From Dysgonomonas sp. 521 (GTDB lineage: Bacteria; Bacteroidota; Bacteroidia; Bacteroidales; Dysgonomonadaceae), in contig NZ_QVMO01000004.1 in the NCBI RefSeq assembly GCF_010501055.1, forward strand, positions 35,913-99,912: DNA of 64,000 nt. Direction: 5' to 3'. A program made the position numbers and the translations under genes. Position 1 is the stretch's first letter, and the number at the start of each line of letters is the position of its first letter. Under the pieces are notes generated by a model. That model was given only the letters and a program-made list of their open reading frames with translations, did not search any database and had not been told where the DNA came from. Shown piece by piece: positions 42,584 through 52,386 of the stretch.

Positions 42584-44158
42584 TTATTTTATCTCGAAAT
42601 CTTGTTTCATATCAATTTCCTCTCCGTTTTCGTCCATAAAGTGATATTCGAGGAATGCGAGGTTCTGGTTGGGGATAATTTTTATTCCCATGCCATACCG
42701 CCACTTCCATTGCCACTTCAGGGAAGGAAATCCTTTGTCAATAAATGCTGCTACATACGGATGTACATACAGTTTGAATTTCTTTACATTCAGATCTTTT
42801 ACCAGATAGCTTATTTTCATACGCAAGGTGTCTGTGAACAATATGGATGGCCTTATTTCCCCTTTTCCGAAGCATGTAGGACATGTCTCGGTTGTGGATA
42901 TTTCCATTTCGGGCCGTACGCGCTGGCGGGTAATCTGCATCAGGCCAAACTTACTAAGAGGTAGTATGTTATGCTTTGCACGGTCGTTCGCCATCAGTTC
43001 CTGCATTCTGGCTATCAATTGTGATTTGTGCTCTCCTTCCGTCATATCTATGAAGTCGATTACGATGATGCCCCCCATGTCTCGTAATCTTAATTGACGG
43101 GCTATTTCTTCTGCTGCCGCGGAATTCACTTCCCAGGCGTTGTTTTCTTGTCCGGCCTCCGGATTCTTCGACCTGTTACCGCTGTTCACATCTATTACGT
43201 GAAGTGCTTCGGTGTGTTCTATAATCAGATATGCGCCATTACGGAAGGTAACGGTTTTCCCGAATAAGGCCTTAACCTGCTTTGTTACATTGAAGTTATC
43301 AAATATAGGCAATCCTCCGTCATAGAGTTTTACAATATTTTTTTTGTCGGGGGCTATAAATGATATATAATCCTTAATCTGGTTGCAGGTGTCTAAATCG
43401 TTTACATGAATTTCCTGAAAGCTGGGGTTGAATACGTCTCTTAGTAAAGCCACTATACGGCCTGTTTCTTCAAAAACAAGTGTAGGCAGTTTGTTTTTCT
43501 GTATTTTCGGAAGATTATCTTCCCAGCGTTTCACGAGTGTTTTCAGTTCGGTGTCCAGATCGGCTACCTTTTTGCCTTCGGCCACAGTTCTCACTATCAC
43601 GCCGAAGTTTTTTGGTTTTATACTCTGTATAAGTTGCCTCAGGCGCGCGCGTTCCTCTTTCGATTTTATTTTTTGAGAAACGGAAACCTTGTCGTTGAAT
43701 GGGATAACGACTAAAAAACGGCCGGGCAGAGAGAGCTCAGAAGTAAGGCGGGGGCCTTTTGTCGATATAGGTTCTTTGGCTATTTGCACCAGGATTTCCT
43801 GTCCCGGTTTCAGTATGTCGCTGATAGATCCGTTTTTGTCGATATCGGATTCCAGTTTCATCTTCGAAATATTCGGAAACTTTTTTTTGTCAGCTAATGC
43901 CTGCCTGTAAAACTTGTCAACAGATTTGAATTGAGCACCAAGATCTAAATAGTGAAGAAAAGCGTCCTTTTTGTATCCTATGTCTACAAAAGCAGCGTTT
44001 AGCCCGGGCATCAGTTTTTTTACTTTGCCGGCATAGATGTTACCCACCGCGTATGAAGCGTCTCTGCCTTCTTTTTGTAACTCGACGAGTTTTTTATCCT
44101 CGAGTACCGCTATAGAAACTTCATTTGGCTGAACATCTACTACTAGTTCGCTATTCAT
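42584..44158 (-). CDS. rng: Ribonuclease G/E family protein
   Basis: Endoribonuclease for rRNA 5' maturation and mRNA decay. 524 residues: N-terminal S1 domain (SYAVGNIYAGKVKKLMPGLNAAFVDIG), the RNase H-like/DNase I-like core with catalytic Asp in HVIDVNSGNR and VIDFIDM, and the zinc-link CPTCFGKG. It lacks the long C-terminal scaffold of RNase E, so it is closer to RNase G in architecture. Downstream of the small basic protein and HU genes on the same strand. Confidence 0.93.
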   Translation of the reverse strand: MNSELVVDVQPNEVSIAVLEDKKLVELQKEGRDASYAVGNIYAGKVKKLMPGLNAAFVDIGYKKDAFLHYLDLGAQFKSVDKFYRQALADKKKFPNISKMKLESDIDKNGSISDILKPGQEILVQIAKEPISTKGPRLTSELSLPGRFLVVIPFNDKVSVSQKIKSKEERARLRQLIQSIKPKNFGVIVRTVAEGKKVADLDTELKTLVKRWEDNLPKIQKNKLPTLVFEETGRIVALLRDVFNPSFQEIHVNDLDTCNQIKDYISFIAPDKKNIVKLYDGGLPIFDNFNVTKQVKALFGKTVTFRNGAYLIIEHTEALHVIDVNSGNRSKNPEAGQENNAWEVNSAAAEEIARQLRLRDMGGIIVIDFIDMTEGEHKSQLIARMQELMANDRAKHNILPLSKFGLMQITRQRVRPEMEISTTETCPTCFGKGEIRPSILFTDTLRMKISYLVKDLNVKKFKLYVHPYVAAFIDKGFPSLKWQWKWRYGMGIKIIPNQNLAFLEYHFMDENGEEIDMKQDFEIK

Positions 44159-44334
44159 AACTATGTTTTAGAATTAAAAATGAGATTTAAATTCAACATC
44201 TAAATCTTTAAAATAGGGATTTGTTCCTTTGTGAGTGGGAAGCATTTTCATTAAATACACAAAGAACAAACTTAAAAATTCATTAATTTGTAAGTTTGTT
44301 CCCGTATATTTCCGTGAAAGAAAGAATTTATGAC

Positions 44335-44427
44335 TTATTTTTTCTTTTTATGCCTGTTCTTTCTTAGTCTTTTTTTGCGCTTGTGCGTAGACATTTTATG
44401 TCTTTTTCTTTTTTTTCCGCTTGGCAT
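44335..44427 (-). CDS. Small basic ribosome-associated protein, AURKAIP1/COX24 domain
   Basis: A 30-codon gene: MPSGKKRKRHKMSTHKRKKR then LRKNRHKKKK. The K-K-R-K-R-H-K-M..T-H-K-R-K-K-R-L-R-K-N-R-H-K pattern is that of the AURKAIP1/COX24 domain, found in mitochondrial mS38 and small bacterial ribosomal proteins, so it is probably a ribosomal subunit component. It lies between HU and rng, 41 nt after the HU stop and 176 nt before rng. Too short for usual ORF thresholds but highly characteristic. Confidence 0.85.
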   Translation of the reverse strand: MPSGKKRKRHKMSTHKRKKRLRKNRHKKKK

Positions 44428-44468
44428 ATTGTTTTATATTTAGAAGTTAATGAATTAAAGTGCAAAAA

Positions 44469-44744
44469 TTACTTTCTTACCTGAATTACGAATGTTTTGG
44501 CAGGTTTAAATGCCGGAATTGAATGTGCAGGTATAATGATTGTAGTATTTTTAGAAATATTACGAGCTGTTTTCTGTGCTCTTGTTTTCACGATAAAACT
44601 ACCGAAACCCCTTAAGTATACATTTTCATTCTTGCTTAACGAGTCTTTCACTACGTCCATGAATGATTCAACTGTCTTTAATACAGTAGCTTTGTCAATC
44701 CCTGTATTCTTCGCAATCTCGTTAACGATGTCAGCTTTTGTCAT
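44469..44744 (-). CDS. HU family DNA-binding protein
   Basis: 91-residue nucleoid protein that bends DNA as a dimer. MTKADIVNEIAKNTGIDKATV forms the helical body, VYLRGFGSFIVKTRAQKTARN the beta-arm region, and ATIIIPAHSIPAFKPAKTF-like sequence the tip and C-terminal strand. Upstream on the minus strand TATATTTG near 44790 fits a -7 element. Followed by the small ribosomal protein gene and rng. Confidence 0.95.
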   Translation of the reverse strand: MTKADIVNEIAKNTGIDKATVLKTVESFMDVVKDSLSKNENVYLRGFGSFIVKTRAQKTARNISKNTTIIIPAHSIPAFKPAKTFVIQVRK

Positions 44745-44900
44745 TTTCTTATTTTTTTAAGTTCTAAACAATTAAATTTTTGGACTGCAAATATATAGCT
44801 TTTTATTTACCTTTGAAACAAATAATTATCATTTTTTATTCTTAACAAATAAATTAACGTTCGGTAAGAACCGGATTGAACGAATAATAATGTGCTGTAA

Positions 44901-45959
44901 ATGAGCGTGGAGAAGGATTTGAGATTAAGTTCCATATTAATAAAATGGTACGGTATAAATAAGCGGGATTTGCCTTGGCGCAACGTAGATGACCCGTATG
45001 CTATCTGGTTGTCGGAGGTTATTTTACAGCAGACACGGGTCGATCAGGGCTACGCTTATTTTAATCGGTTCATCCAAAGCTACCCGACTGTGGACTTGTT
45101 GGCCAAGGCTGACGAGAGCGAAGTGCTTAAGATTTGGCAGGGGCTTGGTTATTATAGCAGGGCGCGTAACCTGCACGCGGCGGCTAAATCTATAGTGGAA
45201 GACTATAATGGCGTTTTCCCCCATGAATTCAAAGATGTATTGAAGCTAAAGGGGGTAGGGGAATATACAGCCTCGGCCATCGTCTCTTTTGCCTATAATG
45301 AGCCGTATGCCGTTGTAGACGGGAATGTGTACCGGGTTTTGTCTCGGATATTCGCCATTGAGGAACCTATAGATAGTGGCAAAGGGAAAAAGGTATTTGC
45401 AGAGCTGGCCCGCGAATTGCTCGATGAATCTAACGCAGGCCTGCATAATCAGGCGATAATGGAGTTTGGTGCATTGCAATGCGTTCCGGTTTCTCCCGAT
45501 TGTGGAATTTGTCCCGCTTCGGAAGTGTGTCTGGCTTATGCTCAAAATAATGTTGGCAGGTATCCGAAGAAGGAGGGCAAGCAGAAGGTGAAGAACCGTT
45601 ATTTTAACTATATTGATATTCGCGACGGGGATTGTATGTATCTGCATAAGCGTACGGCGAAGGATATCTGGCAAAACCTTTATGAGTTACCTCTTGTGGA
45701 AACAGATAAAGAGATGACTGTTGAAGAATTGCAGCGCGACGATAATTTCATACAACTATTTAAGAATACGTCCGGAATTAAAATAAAAGAGATAAAACGG
45801 CTTAAGCATGTGCTTTCGCACCAGGTCATCTATACTGTATTCTATAAGGCTGAGGCTGCCGGGGCGAGGCTCGATAATGCTTATCTGAGAATAAAAGCCG
45901 GTGATGTGGATGGCTATCCGGTTTCCCGGCTTGTGCATAAATATCTGGAACAATCCTAA
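44901..45959 (+). CDS. mutY: A/G-specific adenine glycosylase
   Basis: Base-excision repair enzyme removing adenine mispaired with 8-oxoguanine. 352 residues: catalytic helix-hairpin-helix with LKGVGEYTASAIVSFAY and the catalytic Asp in VVDGNVYRV, the 4Fe-4S cluster ligands as Cys-x6-Cys-x2-Cys-x5-Cys (CVPVSPDCGICPASEVC), and a C-terminal NUDIX-like recognition domain (about 225-350). Divergent from HU. TACCTTTG at 44802-44809 could be its -7 element. Confidence 0.95.
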   Translation: MSVEKDLRLSSILIKWYGINKRDLPWRNVDDPYAIWLSEVILQQTRVDQGYAYFNRFIQSYPTVDLLAKADESEVLKIWQGLGYYSRARNLHAAAKSIVEDYNGVFPHEFKDVLKLKGVGEYTASAIVSFAYNEPYAVVDGNVYRVLSRIFAIEEPIDSGKGKKVFAELARELLDESNAGLHNQAIMEFGALQCVPVSPDCGICPASEVCLAYAQNNVGRYPKKEGKQKVKNRYFNYIDIRDGDCMYLHKRTAKDIWQNLYELPLVETDKEMTVEELQRDDNFIQLFKNTSGIKIKEIKRLKHVLSHQVIYTVFYKAEAAGARLDNAYLRIKAGDVDGYPVSRLVHKYLEQS

Positions 45960-46023
45960 CTTATGCTTGCAGGAACTTGTATAAAATCGAAAAGAATTTA
46001 TCTTTGTAATAAAAATAAGAGAT

Positions 46024-46950
46024 ATGGACAAAATATCGTTAATTGTACCTTGCTACAATGAAGAACAAGCTCTCCCTTTTCTGTATAAAGAAATAGTGAA
46101 GCTGGCGGATAACATGCCGGATCAGGAATTTGAGTTTATATTTATAAATGATGGTTCCAAAGACAAGACTCTGACGCTGATAAAGGAGTTGAGGCAATCG
46201 GACGAGAGGGTGCACTTCGTCTCTTTTTCCCGCAATTTTGGCAAGGAGGCCGGTATATATGCGGGCTTGCAGGCAGCTACGGGCAACTATGTTTCGCTGA
46301 TAGATGCCGACCTTCAGGATCCGCCTTCGTTGATAAAAGAGATGTATGAAACCTTGAAAACAGAAGATTACGACTGTGTGGCCACCCGCCGTGTCGACCG
46401 CAAAGGGGAGCCTCCTGTGCGTTCGTTCTTTGCAAGGCAATTCTATAAGCTTATAAATAAAATATCGGATACCGAAGTGGTGGACGGTGCACGCGACTTC
46501 CGCCTGATGACCCGGCAAATGGTTGATGCCATTCTGGATATGGGCGAGTACAATCGCTTCTCGAAAGGTATTTTTGGCTGGGTTGGATTCAAGACTAAAT
46601 GGATAGACTTTGAGAATGTGGAACGTGTAGCCGGAGAGACCAAATGGTCTTTCTTTGGCCTTTTCCTCTACTCTCTCGAGGGGATTATCGCTTTCTCTAC
46701 CCGTCCGCTTATTATCGCTTCGGTTTTTGGGATCATATTCTGCATCGTTGCTTTCATAATGATATGCTTTATCATTTTCAGAAAAATATTGTTCGATGAC
46801 CCTGTACAGGGGTATGCTTCCACTTTGTGTATTATCTTTTTTATAGGCGGAATCCAACTATTCTGTTTGGGTATTTTAGGGCAATATTTATCCAAGACAT
46901 ACATGGAAACAAAAAAACGTCCTATTTACATCATAAGGGAAAAAGAATAA
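46024..46950 (+). CDS. Family 2 glycosyltransferase with C-terminal membrane helices (GtrB/DPMS-like)
   Basis: 308 residues. N-terminal GT-A domain with SLIVPCYNEEQALP, FINDGSKDKT, and the acidic motif LIDADLQDPP characteristic of dolichol/undecaprenol-phosphate glycosyltransferases; two C-terminal transmembrane helices (LIIASVFGIIFCIVAFIMI and TLCIIFFIGGIQLFCLGIL). It likely loads a sugar onto undecaprenyl phosphate at the inner leaflet for surface glycan modification. No flippase or third partner gene is next to it. Confidence 0.9.
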   Translation: MDKISLIVPCYNEEQALPFLYKEIVKLADNMPDQEFEFIFINDGSKDKTLTLIKELRQSDERVHFVSFSRNFGKEAGIYAGLQAATGNYVSLIDADLQDPPSLIKEMYETLKTEDYDCVATRRVDRKGEPPVRSFFARQFYKLINKISDTEVVDGARDFRLMTRQMVDAILDMGEYNRFSKGIFGWVGFKTKWIDFENVERVAGETKWSFFGLFLYSLEGIIAFSTRPLIIASVFGIIFCIVAFIMICFIIFRKILFDDPVQGYASTLCIIFFIGGIQLFCLGILGQYLSKTYMETKKRPIYIIREKE

Positions 46951-46972
46951 TAACCCATTTTGTAATCTTTAG

Positions 46973-47002
46973 ATGCCAAATTTATATAATTTGGCATTTT
47001 AT
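46973..47002 (+). terminator. Terminator before the nuo operon
   Basis: ATGCCAAATT and AATTTGGCAT pair around a 5-nt loop, followed by TTTATTTTTT. Located 23 nt after the glycosyltransferase stop. Its T-run runs into the -33 box of the nuo promoter. Confidence 0.8.
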
Positions 47003-47004
47003 TT

Positions 47005-47035
47005 TTTGCGTTTCTGAAATAAAAGATTAATTTTG
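47005..47035 (+). promoter_or_regulatory. Promoter of the nuo operon (Bacteroidetes type)
   Basis: TTTG at 47005-47008, exactly 19 bp, then TAATTTTG at 47028-47035, matching the Bacteroides -33/-7 consensus. It lies about 118 nt before nuoA, so the transcript has a leader of about 110 nt with no recognised element. Confidence 0.72.
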
Positions 47036-47152
47036 CGCCGATTGTCAAGAGGGCTCTAACTGGGTCTGCATCTTGTGTTTGTAACAAAGTGCTATGAATA
47101 TCATCGAAAGAAATGACAATTGACAGAAAAGTTTTAACTTTAATATAAAAAT

Positions 47153-47506
47153 ATGAGTTCTTCCGCTCTTTTTTTAGTCGTTTTCTTAACTGGAATCACA
47201 CTGGTTTGTGCCGGTCTGGGCATGGCCTTACTACTCTCGCCTAAATCTTTCAATCCACAAAAAGGAGAACCTTACGAATGTGGTATCCCTACCCACGGTA
47301 CCTCCTGGATGCAGTTCAAAGTGGGCTATTACCTATATGCAATCCTTTACTTAATGTTCGACGTAGAGGCTATATTCCTGTTTCCTTGGGCTACGGTCGT
47401 AAGGCAATTGGGTATGCCTGGCTTGTATAGTATATTGTTTTTTATAGTAATACTGGGTCTGGGCTTAGCTTATGCCTGGAAGAAAGGAGCATTAAAATGG
47501 AAATAA
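47153..47506 (+). CDS. nuoA: NADH-quinone oxidoreductase subunit A
   Basis: 117-residue membrane subunit of complex I with three helices. The conserved loop [20 protein letters not shown] carries the Cys of the TMH1-2 loop, and [15 protein letters not shown] is the hallmark of the second helix. First gene of nuoABCDHIJKLMN; overlaps nuoB by 10 nt. Confidence 0.95.
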   Translation: MSSSALFLVVFLTGITLVCAGLGMALLLSPKSFNPQKGEPYECGIPTHGTSWMQFKVGYYLYAILYLMFDVEAIFLFPWATVVRQLGMPGLYSILFFIVILGLGLAYAWKKGALKWK

Positions 47507-48081
47507 AGAAAATATATATAAAGGGTATTCCCAACGAAGAATTTAAAGATAACGAATACCTCGAAGATTATATCAAGGAACTCAACGAAGGCGGAGTGCC
47601 TGTCGTTGTTGGCAAACTTGACGACCTTATCAACTGGGGACGTTCAAACTCTGTTTGGCCGTTAGCTTTTGCTACCAGTTGTTGCGGTATTGAATTTATG
47701 GCTTCGGCTGCCGCGCGTTACGACCTTGCCCGCTTTGGGATGGAGGTGACACGTAACAGCCCGCGCCAGGCTGATACTATGGTGGTTGCCGGTACCATTG
47801 TGCACAAGATGGCTCCGCTGCTTAAACGTGTATATGACCAGATGGCCGAACCTAAATATGTAGTAGCTATGGGCAGCTGCGCTATATCGGGAGGCCCGTT
47901 TGTAGATTCTTACCATGTGGTAAAGGGTATAGACGAGATACTTCCTGTAGACGTGTATGTTCCCGGATGCCCGCCCCGCCCTGAAGCGTTGTTTTACGGA
48001 CTGATGCAACTACAGCGTAAAATAAAGGTAGAGCGTTTCATGTTCAGAAAAGGACATAAAAATATCAAGCGGGATAAATAA
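47497..48081 (+). CDS. nuoB: NADH-quinone oxidoreductase subunit B
   Basis: 194-residue peripheral subunit carrying the terminal 4Fe-4S cluster N2. The tandem Cys is visible in [11 protein letters not shown], with further ligands in GSCAISGG and [12 protein letters not shown]. The N-terminus ([21 protein letters not shown]) extends beyond the usual start. Overlaps nuoA and precedes the fused nuoCD gene. Confidence 0.95.
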   Translation: MEIKKIYIKGIPNEEFKDNEYLEDYIKELNEGGVPVVVGKLDDLINWGRSNSVWPLAFATSCCGIEFMASAAARYDLARFGMEVTRNSPRQADTMVVAGTIVHKMAPLLKRVYDQMAEPKYVVAMGSCAISGGPFVDSYHVVKGIDEILPVDVYVPGCPPRPEALFYGLMQLQRKIKVERFMFRKGHKNIKRDK

Positions 48082-48141
48082 GCATAAAACTAGAAAAACG
48101 ATACCTTACTTTTTTCTAAAAGGATAAAGAAATAACGAACA

Positions 48142-49773
48142 ATGGAAAATATCAAGAAGGTAATACTCGAAGCTGTACCTGAAGCGGTTATTGAAGACAA
48201 AACTCCGTTAACCGTAACCGTAGAACCCGATAAGCTTCGTCATTTAGTAAAGGCGCTTCGTAACTATACAGAGATGCCTTTCGATTATCTGGCAATGCTG
48301 ACAGGGACAGACGAAGGCGAAAAGCTAATGGTAACTTATTTGCTTTGTCCTTCAAAAGATCTCTCGATAGAGGTAGCTGTAAAAACAGGAACAGCAGACC
48401 GTGTAAATCCGTTATTGTATACAGTTACCGACATTTACGAAACAGCACATTACAACGAACGTGAGGTTTTCGCCATGCTTGGTATCCGTTTTATCAATAA
48501 TCCTGATATGCGCCGGTTCTTTCTCAACTCAGACTGGGTTGGTTACCCTTTGAGGAAAGACTATGATGCCAGCCCTATCAAAAATCCGGTATCGGTAGAA
48601 AGTAAGGATATTATAGATACGGCTCCGCGTATTATGGAAACTCCGGATGGAAAACTGAAAGAGGAGCTTGTAAATATCTTCGAAAAAGATGACTATATTA
48701 TAAATATCGGCCCGCAACACCCTTCTACCCACGGGGTAATGCACTTCCGCGTTGCACTGGAAGGTGAAATCGTAAAGAAAATCGATGTACACAGCGGTTA
48801 TATCCACCGTGGTATTGAAAAACTAAGTGAAAAACTCACATACCCGCAAATATTACACTTTACAGACCGGCTCGACTATCTCTCAGCTAACATCAACCGT
48901 CACGGGCTATGTATGTGCGTAGAAAAAGCGGCTGGTATAGAAGTTCCCGAAAGGGCACAGTATATACGTACTATCATGGACGAGCTGAACCGTATCGACT
49001 CGCATCTGGTAGCATGGGGTACGATGTGTATGGACTTAGGTTCTACCACAGCCTTTATATACGGAATGCGCGAACGTGAAGATATCCTCAAAATATTCGA
49101 AAAGAATACCGGAGGCCGCCTTATCATCAATTATAATGTAATAGGTGGTGTAATGTTTGATATACAGCCTGATTTCCAGTCAGATGTGAAAGCATTTATA
49201 CCGGTCATGCGTAAGGCATTGATTGAATACAACAAGCTGTTTACCGGCAATGTGATTGCCGTAGGGCGTATGAAGGGATTGGGTATCCTGTCTAAAGAAG
49301 ATGCTATATCTTATGCTGTTACAGGTCCTGCCGGACGCGGTTCGGCATTCTCTTGTGATTTGCGCAAACATGCACCTTATGCATTGTACGACAAGGTAGA
49401 ATTTAAGGAAATCATCCGTGATAACGGAGATTCATTTGACAGATACCTCAACCGTCTGGATGAAATAGAAGAATCATTAAAAATCATAGAGCAACTGATT
49501 GATAATATACCCGAAGGAGACTTTCTGGCTAAAACAAAAGCGATTATCAAATTACCTGAAGGCGAATATTATCAGCGTGTGGAAGCCGGACGCGGAGAAT
49601 TCGGCGTATATATCGAAAGCCGTGGAGACAAAACTCCTTATCGCCTTAAATTCCGTTCGCCTTCTATGGCTGCTGTTTCGGCAATGCCGTTGATTTGCGC
49701 AGATGAGAAGATTTCAGACTTTATCGGTATCGGTGGTTCTATGGACTATGTAATTCCGGATATTGACCGTTAA
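48142..49773 (+). CDS. nuoCD: NADH-quinone oxidoreductase subunit C/D fusion
   Basis: 543 residues joining the 30-kDa-like subunit C (about 1-150, with ETAHYNEREVFAMLGI and RRFFLNSDWVGYPLRKDY) to the 49-kDa-like subunit D (about 185-543, with NIGPQHPSTHGVMHFRV, the quinone-site His and the C-terminal RSPSMAAVSAMP). Together with NuoB it forms the quinone-reduction module. The C-D fusion is also known from Enterobacteria and many Bacteroidetes. Confidence 0.95.
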   Translation: MENIKKVILEAVPEAVIEDKTPLTVTVEPDKLRHLVKALRNYTEMPFDYLAMLTGTDEGEKLMVTYLLCPSKDLSIEVAVKTGTADRVNPLLYTVTDIYETAHYNEREVFAMLGIRFINNPDMRRFFLNSDWVGYPLRKDYDASPIKNPVSVESKDIIDTAPRIMETPDGKLKEELVNIFEKDDYIINIGPQHPSTHGVMHFRVALEGEIVKKIDVHSGYIHRGIEKLSEKLTYPQILHFTDRLDYLSANINRHGLCMCVEKAAGIEVPERAQYIRTIMDELNRIDSHLVAWGTMCMDLGSTTAFIYGMREREDILKIFEKNTGGRLIINYNVIGGVMFDIQPDFQSDVKAFIPVMRKALIEYNKLFTGNVIAVGRMKGLGILSKEDAISYAVTGPAGRGSAFSCDLRKHAPYALYDKVEFKEIIRDNGDSFDRYLNRLDEIEESLKIIEQLIDNIPEGDFLAKTKAIIKLPEGEYYQRVEAGRGEFGVYIESRGDKTPYRLKFRSPSMAAVSAMPLICADEKISDFIGIGGSMDYVIPDIDR

Positions 49774-49902
49774 GGAAAATTTAAAAATTCAAAGATTTAA
49801 TGATTTAAAGATTAGATATAAGCAGTCGGCTATAAGGAATTTTTAATAATTAAATTTTTAAATATTACTATAAAGAGTATTTATTTATCAATATAAAGAT
49901 AT
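49774..49902. other. AT-rich spacer with short direct repeats in the nuo operon
   Basis: Contains aaattcaaagatttaatgat then tttaaagatt, a slippery direct-repeat pattern (aaagattta) common between Bacteroidetes genes. No terminator is apparent, so nuoCD and nuoH are probably cotranscribed. Confidence 0.4.
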
Positions 49903-51009
49903 ATGTTGTTATTTCAGTCTCAGGTAGTAGAGATATCATATTGGCTTAGCCAGTTCGATGTATTTCTGACTAAGAATTTACCTACATGGGCGGTCTTGGC
50001 TATAGAGTTTGTACTGGTTGGCATAGCATTGCTGACGATGTACGCAGTATTAGCCTTGATTCTGATATATGTAGAGCGGAAAATCACGGCTTTTTTCCAG
50101 GCTCGTCTGGGTCCTAACCGTGTTGGTAAATACGGATTGATACAGAGTGTAGCCGATATGATAAAAATCCTTATCAAGGAAATTATCCATGTAAGGCAAT
50201 CTGACCGCTTCCTGTTTTTCACCGCTCCCTTCTTTATGATTGTGGCATCCATGCTTACATTCGGAGCCTTGCCTTTCGGACAGGGATTGCAGGCTATAGA
50301 TTTCAACATCGGTGTATTCTATGTCGTTGCAGTATCCTCGTTAGGCATTATCGGTGTACTGCTTGCCGGATGGTCCAGCAACAATAAGTATTCGATGATT
50401 GGGGCGATGCGAAGCGGGGCACAGTTTATCAGTTACGAACTGTCTGCCGGATTTGCTCTGATGACAATGGTCGTACTATCCGGAACGATGAGTTTTTCGA
50501 AGATAATAGAAGGACAAGCTTATATCCATCAGTGGAATATTATAGCAGGCCATGTTCCTGCCTTTATAGCATTTATTATTTACCTTATTTCGGGACATGC
50601 CGAAACTAATCGCGGGCCTTTCGACTTACCGGAAGCTGAATCGGAGTTAACAGCAGGTTACCATACAGAATATTCGGGGTTACAGTTCGGTTTCTTCTAC
50701 TTGGCTGAGTACCTGAATATGTTTATTGTAGCAGGTATCGCTACCACAGTATTCCTTGGCGGATGGATGCCTATACAAATAAAAGGTTGGGAAAGCTTCA
50801 ACGAAGTTATGCGCTATATACCGTCATTTGTATGGTTCTTCGGCAAAGCAGGATTTCTGGTTTTCCTCAGTTTGTGGGTAAGATGGACATTCCCCCGCTT
50901 GCGTATCGACCAGTTATTGAATCTGGAATGGAAATATCTGTTGCCGATTAATATGGTAAATATACTATTGATGGTAATTCTTGTTTTGTTGGGTTGGACC
51001 CTGAAATAA
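49903..51009 (+). CDS. nuoH: NADH-quinone oxidoreductase subunit H
   Basis: 368-residue eight-helix subunit linking the quinone site to the proton channel arm. Visible: [22 protein letters not shown], the acidic loop [29 protein letters not shown] and the conserved [14 protein letters not shown] near the end. An 18-nt gap separates it from nuoI. Confidence 0.95.
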   Translation: MLLFQSQVVEISYWLSQFDVFLTKNLPTWAVLAIEFVLVGIALLTMYAVLALILIYVERKITAFFQARLGPNRVGKYGLIQSVADMIKILIKEIIHVRQSDRFLFFTAPFFMIVASMLTFGALPFGQGLQAIDFNIGVFYVVAVSSLGIIGVLLAGWSSNNKYSMIGAMRSGAQFISYELSAGFALMTMVVLSGTMSFSKIIEGQAYIHQWNIIAGHVPAFIAFIIYLISGHAETNRGPFDLPEAESELTAGYHTEYSGLQFGFFYLAEYLNMFIVAGIATTVFLGGWMPIQIKGWESFNEVMRYIPSFVWFFGKAGFLVFLSLWVRWTFPRLRIDQLLNLEWKYLLPINMVNILLMVILVLLGWTLK

Positions 51010-51026
51010 TAAAATTATAAAAGAAA

Positions 51027-51731
51027 ATGAGTTCAGTTTCAGAATATTTTTCAGGACTATTTGGAGGTATCAAATCTCTCCTTACAGGGATGAGAGTGAC
51101 ATGGGGTGAGCTGTGGACGAAAAAAATAACAGAGCAGTACCCTGAAAACAGGGCGACCCTTGTTATTCCCGATCGTTTCCGTGGCGAATTAGTTATGCCT
51201 CACGATGATAACAACGAACATGCCTGCACGGCCTGTGGTATTTGCCAGATGAATTGCCCTAACGGAACGATTCAGGTAATATCTAAAACGATAGAGACGG
51301 AAGAAGGCAAGAAAAAGAAAATTCTTGACAGATATATATACGACCTTGGGTTATGTACATTCTGTAACCTGTGTGTGATTACCTGTCCTTCGGATGCCAT
51401 CGTGTTTGCCAATACATTCGAAAACGCGATATATACACGCAGCAAACTGGTGGAGCAACTGAATCATGAGGGATCGAAACTCCGTGAAAAAAAGAAAGAA
51501 CCGAAGCCGGTGGTCAGCCAACCCGTAGCTAAAGCAGAAGCTGCCGTACATGGAGACAACTCCAAGCCGGAAGGAACACCTCAGACTCCAGTGGAACCAA
51601 TCCCTGCACAGGATATAAAAGAAGACAGCGGTATTCATCCGGAGCAGAACTATCCGAAGGATGTAACGACTAAAACCGTACCACCTTCGAAAACCGAAGC
51701 GGATATCGACCCTAAAAAAGATAAAGAATAA
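51027..51731 (+). CDS. nuoI: NADH-quinone oxidoreductase subunit I
   Basis: Peripheral ferredoxin-like subunit with two 4Fe-4S clusters: CTACGICQMNCP and CTFCNLCVITCP. The protein has 234 residues; the core ends near residue 150 and a charged, Pro/Lys/Glu-rich tail of about 75 residues follows (from EKKKEPKPVVSQPV to DIDPKKDKE). The tail is absent from most well-studied NuoI proteins and is probably disordered; it might occupy the surface left free by the missing NADH module (inference). Confidence 0.93.
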   Translation: MSSVSEYFSGLFGGIKSLLTGMRVTWGELWTKKITEQYPENRATLVIPDRFRGELVMPHDDNNEHACTACGICQMNCPNGTIQVISKTIETEEGKKKKILDRYIYDLGLCTFCNLCVITCPSDAIVFANTFENAIYTRSKLVEQLNHEGSKLREKKKEPKPVVSQPVAKAEAAVHGDNSKPEGTPQTPVEPIPAQDIKEDSGIHPEQNYPKDVTTKTVPPSKTEADIDPKKDKE

Positions 51732-51756
51732 AACAATATACGATAATCAATAGATT

Positions 51757-52260
51757 ATGGCAGAACAAATTATATTTTACATTTTAGCGACAATCATTGT
51801 GTTCTCTACCATTATGGCAGTTACCACACAAAAGATTATCCGCTCGGCTACATTTCTGTTATTCGTCCTCTTAGGTACGGCAGGATTGTATTTATTGATG
51901 GATTATCATTTCCTTATGGCTGTGCAGATTGCAGTGTATGCAGGGGGTGTAATGGTATTGTTTATATTCGCTATTTTGCTGACTCATGAGCCGGGAGTAG
52001 ACATCAAGTTTGAGAAACCGGGCAGGATATTTATCTCTGCAGTGGCGGCATTAGCCGGATTAGCGATTTGCGGACATATTATATTTTATAATGTCAACAA
52101 ATTCTATACCTATGTCACTCAGAAAGAACTCAGTATGCAGGATGTAGGACTAACGATGATGGGAACCGACAAATATCAGTACCTGTTGCCATTCGAGGCG
52201 ATAAGTATACTGCTGCTTGCCTGTATCATCGGGGGAATAATGATTGCTAGAAAGAGGTAG
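51757..52260 (+). CDS. nuoJ: NADH-quinone oxidoreductase subunit J
   Basis: 167-residue five-helix membrane subunit. Conserved FLLFVLLGTAGLYLLMDYHFL and AVQIAVYAGGVMVLFIFAILL are visible, the latter spanning the functionally important third helix. A repeat-bearing spacer of about 125 nt separates it from nuoK. Confidence 0.94.
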   Translation: MAEQIIFYILATIIVFSTIMAVTTQKIIRSATFLLFVLLGTAGLYLLMDYHFLMAVQIAVYAGGVMVLFIFAILLTHEPGVDIKFEKPGRIFISAVAALAGLAICGHIIFYNVNKFYTYVTQKELSMQDVGLTMMGTDKYQYLLPFEAISILLLACIIGGIMIARKR

Positions 52261-52263
52261 GCG

Positions 52264-52372
52264 CCTCCCCCTGCCCCTCTCCAAAGGGAGGGGAGATAAA
52301 TTCAGAATTAGGAATAACAAAAAATAAAATACCCTCACTGGCAGCCTCCCTTATGAGGAGGTTGGAGGGGTG
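52264..52372. repeat. C-rich hairpin repeat C4 between nuoJ and nuoK
   Basis: Two inverted-repeat blocks: cccctctccaaagggagggg (a compact hairpin) and gcctcccttatgaggaggttgg. It lies within the nuo operon, where its hairpins might lower or process the downstream message. Same style as the repeats at 27026, 32590 and 56198. Confidence 0.6.
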
Positions 52373-52386
52373 GAAATATAAAAAAT

